DNA of 51,727 nt from Methanomassiliicoccales archaeon (GTDB taxonomy: Archaea > Thermoplasmatota > Thermoplasmata > RBG-16-68-12 > SOIM01): assembly GCA_004377185.1 (NCBI GenBank), contig SOIM01000006.1:1-51727 (forward strand), given 5' to 3'. The notes below the pieces were generated by a model, which had not been told where the DNA came from, searched no databases, and saw nothing but the letters and a program-made list of their open reading frames with translations. Both the position numbers and the translations under genes were made by a program. Below are positions 40,323-47,900 of the stretch, piece after piece (within the stretch, counting starts at the first letter, position 1; each line of letters begins with the position of its first letter).

Positions 40323-43300
40323 GACAGAGTGTCGATGACTGAATCCACCTCCCTCTCCAAGAGGTTCAGTTGATTGGTGTCCAGTGTCCGAGGATTCACG
40401 TTCACGATCATTGTGGATTTGTTCAGAGCAACCATATCCCTGACTGACTGGAGCAGGCGAAGAACGATTATGAAATTGTTGTTGGTTATCAGGTATTCCA
40501 AGCCATCAAGCAGAACCACTCCTCGGGTCTCAGTCACGAACCTCTCCAGAGACAGGCTGAGCTTCTCAAGGTCCTTGGGTCTGATGGAATCCTCCTTTCC
40601 GATGTTGGACAACCAGAGTATGATGGAATCACCCATATCATACATCTCATTGACCTTTTCGGGATAGGTCCGTGTCACGCAAAGGCCTGACCTGCCTGTT
40701 TTGACCGTTGAAAGGAACATGTCGAACGCCTTCTCCGCCCTGTCTTCCTTGACCAAGTAGATGTGGGAACTTTCCAACGCGACCTTCCCGATCTCCTCTT
40801 CGAATGGCGGAACCTCAATCACTTCCTCTCCCGCTTCTTCGGGTTCGGAAACTGGCTCTTCCTCAGACACCTCCGGCTCTTCCTCCGAGATGAAGACTGT
40901 TTTGCACTGCGTACAATGGGTGGCATCAGCGCTCGCAGGAGCATTGCAAAGGGGGCAGACGAGCTCCTCTACCCACTCCTCGAAGTAAACAGATATCTTT
41001 CGGGCCAGGGGAACGGTAATGCCCTCAATCTTGAGGAGTTCCTCTTCGGATGTGTTTGCGAGCAGGTCAAGGTCATAGCCCAGATCATGGAGCATCCTGG
41101 CCTTCTCCAGACCGAGCCCGGGTATCTGCATTATCTCTTTCACAGCATCGGATATCTCTTCCTCTTCTTCCTTCTCGACCAGAGCTGAACCGCAACTGTC
41201 GCACTCCTCGGCATCCATGGGCATTTGGGCCCCGCAACTGGGACAGGCCTGCATCTCTGGCAGGAGCGAAACACCGCAACGGTGACACTCCGTCAATCCT
41301 GGCTCAAGTTCTATCTCGCAGACAGGACACATCATCTTTTCTTCGGCCCTCAGCTCTTCAGGCTGATCGAAGTATCTCCTTATCTTCCTAGCTTCGATCT
41401 CATCAATCCCCTCGACTTGAATCAGTTCGTCTATGGACGCCTGCTGCAAGGAAAGCAGGCTGGCGTATCCAGCGTCAAAGAGAGACATCGCTTCCTTTTC
41501 ATCAATTCCTGGAATACTGGTGAATGAGTCAATCGTCTGTTTCATGTAGAGCGGGGTGATTGCCAATCCAATGACCTCGCCTTCCACATTCCACTCCACT
41601 ATGTATTCTTCAGTCAGCTCCTCCGGGACGAATTCAAAGCTTCTTGATCGGGTCTCAGTGGAGATATAGTCCTCCCGCTCCTCAAGCATCTTCATGAGTT
41701 CCACCTTCACCTTCACCTGGGTCCTGATGAAATCCTCCACATCCAGGTCTATCTCCTTCCTCATCTGCTGGATTCTTCGAACGATTTCCCTCGAGAAACC
41801 CTCTGCCTTGATTTCCGGGGTTATTTCCATGTCTATGTACAAGTCTCCTCGCTCGAATCCGATGCTGACAATGTGCTCTGGCAACCTTTCCGAGAACTCG
41901 ACCATGTCGGGTTCGATGCGTATGACCTGGCCCTCTATGCCGATCTTGTAAGCTCCCTTTTCTATGGCCTCCTTGACCTCATCAACGGGGCGACTCTCCA
42001 GCATGGTGGCGATCTTGCTCCACCATTGTTTGTAGACCCGTCCGATCGCCTCAACCTTCGGGCGGACATTGAGCACCATGCCATCCCAAGCCTCTCCTGG
42101 CCAAAGGACCTCGATTTCTTTGCTATTCGTCTGGTCAATCAGAATCTCCTTCAAAGCCTCGACCGTCTTCGCGATTTCCTCGTCCTTGGCTTTCAAAACG
42201 ATCTTTTTCACGGGCCAACGGAGTTTCATTCCCACCTTCTGTCGTGCCTTGGAAACAAGCTCTACAAGGTCTTGTATGAGCGTCATTCTCTCCTCTAGTT
42301 TTCTGTCTATCAAGGATTCATCATAAGCAGGCCAGTCGCACATATGCACGGAAAGCAATTCTGCATCAAGGGTCTGGTACATGGACTCCGAGATGTGCGG
42401 AGTCAGCGGAGCCATTATTCTTGCGACTGTGAGAAGCGATTCATGCAACGCCTTGTATGCACCGAACTTCTCCCGCGCATCGCCTTCGATCCAGGTTCTA
42501 TTGCGTATCAGCTTGACATACCACCGGGAGAGGTCGTTCAAAACGAATTCCTCGATCGTTCTGCACGCCTTGTGGATGTTGAAATCCTCAATCTCATTTT
42601 CCACCTTTGCCTTCAGACCCTCGGTCTTTGAGAGCAGCCAGTGGTCTTCCGGTCTCATGCTTCCCGAAAGAGAATCAATGGTCCAACTCGTCGGGTCGAA
42701 CCCGTCCATCGCCATATAAAGGGTCGCGAATCTGTGCACATTCCACAATATGTTGAGGGTACGGTTTGCCGTACGGACGTCCTCCTTGTTGAAATGCAGG
42801 TCCTCCCAGGGCGGATTGGTCTTCAAGAGATAGAGCCGCAATGAATCGACACCGTATTCATTGATGACATCGAAGGGGTCCACCACGTTTCCCAGGCTTT
42901 TTGACATGGGCTGTCCCTTCATATCAAGAATCCAGCCATGCATGAGAACGGACTTGTAGGGACACTCGTCAAATGCGATTATGCCCGCGACCAACTGCGA
43001 GTAGAACCAGCCTCGAGTCTGATCGTGTGCTTCAGTAATCCACCTGCAGGGCCACCAGTCCTTGAAACCCTTCTTCTTCGAAGGATAGTTCAACTGGGCC
43101 CAGGTGCATACGCCCGAATCGAACCAAACATCCAACACGTCCGGTGTCCTCTTCATCTCCGCGCCACATTTCTCACAATCGAAGGTGACAGCATCGATCC
43201 AGGGACGGTGAAGGTCCATGTCCTTGGTGTAGTTATTCCCCTTGGAAAGGTCCTTTATCGACCCGACGATCTTCTGCTCTCCACACTCACACTCCCATAC

Positions 43301-44707
43301 AGGAACAGGTATCCCCCAATACCTCTGGCGTGAGATACACCAGTCCCTGGCGTTCTCCACCCAGTTCTTCTGCCTCGAGCTTCCGGCCCAGTCCGGGGTC
43401 CACTTCACCTTCTCAATTTCCTCGAGCATCATGTCTTTGATTTCGGTCACTCTTAAGAACCATTGAACGGAGGCCCGATATATTATCGGAGACTTGCACC
43501 GCCAGCAGTGGCCATACCTGTGCGAGATCCTTCCTTCATGAAAGAGCCATCTCTCCCTTCTCAGGTCCTCCATGATGAGACTGTTCGCTTCCCGGACATG
43601 CTTGCCGGCATACTCTCCAGCATCTTCGGTGAAACAACCGCCTTCATCCACCGGGCAGAAAGGAGGAATCCCGTGTTCCTCTCCGACCTCGAAGTCCTCT
43701 GGACCGTGTCCGGGTGCAATGTGAACCACTCCCGTGTTCTCCTCGGCCACTATGTCAGACGCGATAACCTTGTGAATCCACTCCCCCGTCAGCTGATTGT
43801 GATAGGGGACCTTGGATGTCAACGGATGGAAATATTCCCAGCCGACCAGGTCGGTTCCTTTCTTGATATCAATTATCCTGAAATCCTGCGCGCCGACCAG
43901 AGAGGCAACATCATCCACCCTATTCTTCATCAACCAGAGGATTTCGTTCCTGTCCTCGATTGTCATCTCAACCTTGGCGTACTCGAAATCGGGATGCACG
44001 GCAACTGCCATATTCGCGGGTATCGTCCAGGGTGTCGTGGTCCAAATCAGAATGCTCTCTCCGCCCCTACCCTTCAAAAGGAACCTCACGAAGATAGAGT
44101 AGTCCTCAACATCTTGGTACTCTAACTCGGCCTCGGCAAGGGCGGTCTCACATCTGGCACACCACGTCATAACCCGGGTATATCGAGTCAGGAAATTCTT
44201 CTCATGCGCCTTTTGCAGCGTCCACCAGGCCGCTTCGATGTAGCTGTTCTCGATCGTTACGTAGGGATTGTCCCAGTCCATCCATATGCCCAGGGAAGCG
44301 AACTGAGTGGTCATCTCAGCCTGCAGATCCGAAGCAAACTCCCTGCAACTTTTCACAAAGGATTCTATGCCCACCAATTCCTCGATCTGCTTCTTGTTGA
44401 CAATGCTCAGCTTCTTCTCCACTTTGACCTCGATAGGGAGGCCGTGCATGTCAAAACCGGGCTGGTCCCTCACATTGAGGCCCTGCATCGTCCGGTAGCG
44501 CACTATTACGTCCTTCAGAATCTTGTTGTAGGCAGTCCCCATATGGATGGAGCCAGTTGTGTACGGTGGCCCGTCCACGAAGTAGTACTCCTTCCCCCTC
44601 TCTCTGAGGGACTTGGTCTTCTCATATGCCTTTGATAGCTTCCAAAAATTCTGCACCTTTTTCTCCAATTCATTGGGAGAATACTCTTTCTCGGCTTGCT
44701 TTATCAT
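40319..44707 (-). CDS. ileS: Isoleucyl-tRNA synthetase with HhH, zinc-ribbon and DUF835 C-terminal extension
   Basis: Residues 1-1054 form a complete archaeal IleRS: HMGT (55-58, class I HIGH motif), the editing domain, P-M-S-K-S (600-604), the anticodon-binding helices and the C-terminal tRNA-contact region. Some 408 residues follow that IleRS normally lacks. They comprise a helix-hairpin-helix at about 1060-1110, two zinc ribbons at 1126-1170, a second helix-hairpin-helix at about 1178-1225, a third zinc ribbon at 1251-1268, an acidic linker, and DUF835 from about 1314 to 1462 (L-L-D-G-L-E-Y-L). The frame is unbroken. ATG 44707 is chosen for GGGGAGG 6 nt upstream. tRNA-His lies just upstream on the same strand. 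Confidence 0.95.
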   Translation of the reverse strand: MIKQAEKEYSPNELEKKVQNFWKLSKAYEKTKSLRERGKEYYFVDGPPYTTGSIHMGTAYNKILKDVIVRYRTMQGLNVRDQPGFDMHGLPIEVKVEKKLSIVNKKQIEELVGIESFVKSCREFASDLQAEMTTQFASLGIWMDWDNPYVTIENSYIEAAWWTLQKAHEKNFLTRYTRVMTWCARCETALAEAELEYQDVEDYSIFVRFLLKGRGGESILIWTTTPWTIPANMAVAVHPDFEYAKVEMTIEDRNEILWLMKNRVDDVASLVGAQDFRIIDIKKGTDLVGWEYFHPLTSKVPYHNQLTGEWIHKVIASDIVAEENTGVVHIAPGHGPEDFEVGEEHGIPPFCPVDEGGCFTEDAGEYAGKHVREANSLIMEDLRRERWLFHEGRISHRYGHCWRCKSPIIYRASVQWFLRVTEIKDMMLEEIEKVKWTPDWAGSSRQKNWVENARDWCISRQRYWGIPVPVWECECGEQKIVGSIKDLSKGNNYTKDMDLHRPWIDAVTFDCEKCGAEMKRTPDVLDVWFDSGVCTWAQLNYPSKKKGFKDWWPCRWITEAHDQTRGWFYSQLVAGIIAFDECPYKSVLMHGWILDMKGQPMSKSLGNVVDPFDVINEYGVDSLRLYLLKTNPPWEDLHFNKEDVRTANRTLNILWNVHRFATLYMAMDGFDPTSWTIDSLSGSMRPEDHWLLSKTEGLKAKVENEIEDFNIHKACRTIEEFVLNDLSRWYVKLIRNRTWIEGDAREKFGAYKALHESLLTVARIMAPLTPHISESMYQTLDAELLSVHMCDWPAYDESLIDRKLEERMTLIQDLVELVSKARQKVGMKLRWPVKKIVLKAKDEEIAKTVEALKEILIDQTNSKEIEVLWPGEAWDGMVLNVRPKVEAIGRVYKQWWSKIATMLESRPVDEVKEAIEKGAYKIGIEGQVIRIEPDMVEFSERLPEHIVSIGFERGDLYIDMEITPEIKAEGFSREIVRRIQQMRKEIDLDVEDFIRTQVKVKVELMKMLEEREDYISTETRSRSFEFVPEELTEEYIVEWNVEGEVIGLAITPLYMKQTIDSFTSIPGIDEKEAMSLFDAGYASLLSLQQASIDELIQVEGIDEIEARKIRRYFDQPEELRAEEKMMCPVCEIELEPGLTECHRCGVSLLPEMQACPSCGAQMPMDAEECDSCGSALVEKEEEEEISDAVKEIMQIPGLGLEKARMLHDLGYDLDLLANTSEEELLKIEGITVPLARKISVYFEEWVEELVCPLCNAPASADATHCTQCKTVFISEEEPEVSEEEPVSEPEEAGEEVIEVPPFEEEIGKVALESSHIYLVKEDRAEKAFDMFLSTVKTGRSGLCVTRTYPEKVNEMYDMGDSIILWLSNIGKEDSIRPKDLEKLSLSLERFVTETRGVVLLDGLEYLITNNNFIIVLRLLQSVRDMVALNKSTMIVNVNPRTLDTNQLNLLEREVDSVIDTLS

Positions 44708-44713
44708 CGCAAT

Positions 44714-44728
44714 CCTCCCCCTAGGAGG
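44714..44728 (-). promoter_or_regulatory. Hairpin covering the ileS ribosome-binding site
   Basis: On the minus strand CCTCC (44728-44724) can pair with GGAGG (44718-44714) across a TAGGG loop. The GGAGG is the only Shine-Dalgarno for ileS, so this stem would hide it. The effect on translation is inference. Confidence 0.4.
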
Positions 44729-44796
44729 TAAACCGGTGAGCCGCGAATTTGTCATCATCGCAACCCAGAGGTAGGACAGCGGTATGCTCAATTTGG

Positions 44797-44806
44797 CTTA
44801 AAAACT
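44797..44806 (-). promoter_or_regulatory. TATA-like box of ileS
   Basis: GTTTTTAAGC on the minus strand would place a start near 44775, downstream of the tRNA-His gene, giving ileS its own transcript with a leader of about 70 nt. Confidence 0.4.
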
Positions 44807-44821
44807 TTCCGAAGAACGGAG

Positions 44822-44925
44822 GGCCGGGACCGAGAATTTCAACGCCATGGTGTGCCCAGGACGATTTTGAACTCGGGTCAAGGGATCCACAGTCCCTGAG
44901 GATAACCCAGCTACCCCACCCCGGC
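44822..44925 (-). tRNA. tRNA-His (GTG) with an interrupted T-loop
   Basis: The gene folds as a tRNA once about 30 nt are removed. The acceptor GCCGGGG pairs with TCCCGGC (last pair G-T), and the discriminator is C73. A G is encoded just before position 1 (44926), the -1 G typical of tRNA-His. The D-arm has G-G in its loop, although one D-stem pair (T13-T22) is mismatched. The anticodon stem AGGGA/TCCCT closes the loop CTGTGGA with anticodon GTG. The variable loop is TGAC and the T-stem CCGAG/CTCGG is perfect. Between the T-stem strands there are 37 nt instead of 7. CCA is not encoded. GGATAAAG (44949-44956) gives a minus-strand TATA box 28 bp upstream. Confidence 0.9.
44836..44865 (-). other. 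Putative 30-nt intron in the tRNA-His T-loop (about position 59/60)
   Basis: Removing these 30 nt leaves the T-loop TTCAAAT, matching the TTCRANN consensus. The exon bases TTCAA pair with intron bases TTGAA. Three-base bulges (AAT and ATT) flank that helix, with the T-stem on one side and an inner CG/CG-closed hairpin on the other. This is a bulge-helix-bulge arrangement with a central helix of four to five pairs. The exact cut can slide by a base or two, because the exon and intron share A/T runs. Confidence 0.8.
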
Positions 44926-44948
44926 CGCGGTATAAATATCCCCTTCAT

Positions 44949-44956
44949 GGATAAAG
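44949..44956 (-). promoter_or_regulatory. TATA box of tRNA-His
   Basis: CTTTATCC on the minus strand is centred 28 bp before the first tRNA base. The more obvious TATAAATA at 44931-44938 is too close to the tRNA to be its promoter. Confidence 0.45.
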
Positions 44957-44987
44957 AGTTTTTCGACGGAGGAAGTGACACAAAGAA

Positions 44988-47900
44988 CTAGGTTGCCGCT
45001 TCTCCAGACTCCTTCAAATAGATCCTGATGTCCTCGTCCCCCAACCGAAGTACTGCGCTGTGAGCCCTTTCATCCCCCCTCCAATCCGGGGGCCGGAACT
45101 TGAACGACGTACATCTGACTTCAGTTATTATATCGTCAATCCAGTCTTCCAGCAACGTCCTCAGCTCTTCACTGATGCAAAGTTTGATTTCCACAGGGTT
45201 CTCATCCCCAAAGCCAGCTTCCTTCTTTGTCTTTTCTATTTCCCCAATGATTTCCTCGGCATAACCCTCGGCCCGGAGCTCTTCGGTCTGCCTTTTGTCC
45301 ACGTACAGCTTGCCCTTCTCAAACTCATACTCGGCTACGTGTTCGGGGACGGATATCTTGTAGGACACCATGCTGGAATCGAGAATGACCCTCTGACCTT
45401 CTATCCCAACGGCATAGCTGCCCTTGTCCAGGCCAGATTTGATCTTCCAGGGGGACTGGGACTTGAGCAACATCTCGATCTTCCTACTCCACTGGGGATA
45501 TTTCTCTCTAATCTTCTCACTGTTCACGACTATCTCCAAATCCATGCCATCCCAGTCCTCACCAGGCCCCACGATGACCAATTCCTTGGCTTTGAGATGT
45601 TCCTGCAACACTCTCTTGAAATCAGAGATCATGGTAACAGAGTCATCGTCGACCGTCTTTATGGCAACTAGTTGGATGGGCGTTTTCTTGCCGAAGTTGA
45701 AGTCCCGTCGCGCTTGAGACACGCACTGGACTATCTCACTCAATGTTGCGATATGTCCTCTGAATTCTGGGCTCTCAGCAAGATCACCGAGGTCTCTCAG
45801 GAATTCGGAAGAGAGCTGGACATCTGGAGAGACGATGCCTGCTTCCGCTTCGCCGGGTGAGACGAGCCCACCCAAATCAGAGACGAACTCCCAAGCGGTT
45901 TCCATGTCTTGGGTCTCAACAACCTTCCTCGCCTCTTCGATGATCTGCCGTGCACCCTCGGCACCGAACGTGGCGGTCACAAGCGTGGATTCCAAGGATT
46001 CCGTGACTGCTTCTCTCTTATCCGTCACGAATATCAGTTCTTTGACCAGTTCGTCAATGCCGGCAAGCTCACTCATTAGCCCGCTCCAGCCTTGCAGGAT
46101 TTCTCCATACTGGCCTTCAATTCGAGCGATGACCTCGAGAACATGCAAGGGTAGCAACACTGGCTCTGAACCAACAACCACTGCGGCAATAGACACGTAC
46201 TTCCCCCTTTCCAGAAGGATCTTGCTCTCTCCGAAATCCAATCTCTTGAGGCCGACCTTCTCTTTGCTTCTGAAGGAGTCCTTCACGAAATCCTGTACGA
46301 CAGAAAGCATACCGCTGAAAACATCCTCGTCTATCTCCTCACGATATTTCCTGGTCTTGTGGGCTATCAGCCTGCCATCCCTGTGGATGAGGAAGACATC
46401 TTCAACGAGATAGGTCCCCTGGGATTCCACCGAGATGTTCTTCAGGTCGTCCAGATAGTATTCCTCCTCGTCGAAATACCTCTGATAGGATAGCTTGACG
46501 TCGATGGGGAGATCTCCCTCCCTGGCGGGTTTCAGGCCGATCTCCACTTCCTTTTTCTCCTTGGCGTCTATGTGCGGAATTTCCTCCAGACCCTTGACCT
46601 CAAATTCACCTGATAGATCTATGTTCAGATTCCGAGCCGCGATGTTGCCCTCGTTCGCCACTTCAAAAGTGTACTTGTTCCACACATCGCTCTGAAGACC
46701 TTTTTTCGGCAAACTCAACTTGATGTCTGGTGCTTTGCCCTTGACGAAATCTCCAATCTTCTGGGTGGCAGAGCTCTCGGCCCTTTCAATAATGGATTTA
46801 AGCTTCTCGACATCCTCGGGAGCCAACTGTCTGGCGTCCCCAAGTATCCTCTCTGCGTCTGTAACTTCGATTCCAATGGTCTTGGCCTTTTGGACCATGT
46901 CACGAACCAATTCCAGGTAGCCATCGATCTCAGAAGCAGACAGGAGGTCGCGAGCTTCTCCAAGCAGCCTGCCAATCTCCCCGATAGACTCTTCAGCTGC
47001 CTCGTCATCCCCTTTCTCCAAAGCCTCTTCCACCCGACTCAGTCTCTTCTCCACTTCGGAAACATCCATGCCCAAGGCCTTTGCCCTTTGGGTCATCTGG
47101 TCGAATTCGTTCAGCTTAGTCTTGAGAACTTCGGATGTCAAGCTCTCTTGTGTATCCACGATCGTCTCCCGGAACAGCTTCAGGTATCTTTCGGCAGATT
47201 CGAAATCGTCAACCAACCTTGCGTCTCTGACTTTCTGGACGAGTTCCCCTGCCTCTCCGGTGTCGAATCCTTGCTCCCGAAGCTTTATCATCAGTTCCTT
47301 GGCTTTCTCCAGTTCAGCCACAATCTCGAGTTCCAGTTTCTTACTTCTTGCATCCCCCACCATGCCGTTGATCTTCTTGACTATTGAATTCACTTCCTTC
47401 GCGTCGAACTCTTCAGCTGCCTTCTCTGCGTCATCCAACATCAGCTCGGCCTTCTCGATCTCCAAGCCTTCCTCTATGGCCTCCTTGATCGAGTTCTGAG
47501 CCTGTATTAAGGCATTCTCCAACTGGCCCCGTATTTTGGCCTTTGATTTCGAGGCGCTTTCCGCAGCCTCTTCGACGAACTTCCATGCGGAGGCGTAGTC
47601 CTCCTCTTCCAGCAGTCTCTTGGCCTTGTGCAGAAGGTCCTGTGCTTGTGAGACATCCGCCCCCGCCATTTGAGCTTCCTTCAACATTTGGAGAGTGGAT
47701 GTTATCACGCTTGCTTCCAGTTCTCCGATGTTTGCTTCCTCGTCATCACTCACAAATATGATCTTCTTGACGATTTCTTCGACGCCTTCCAACTCACTAA
47801 GCAGTCCGCTCCAGTCGTCCAGTACGTCGGCGTACTTCTCTTCAATCTCTTTGACGATCTCTGCCATATAGAGGGGAAGCAAGGTTGGCTCATCCCCGGT

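Noticed and set aside
44929-44940. TATAAATA as promoter of tRNA-His
   Set aside because: It lies only about 8 bp from the tRNA 5' end; CTTTATCC at 44956-44949 on the minus strand has the right 28-bp spacing.
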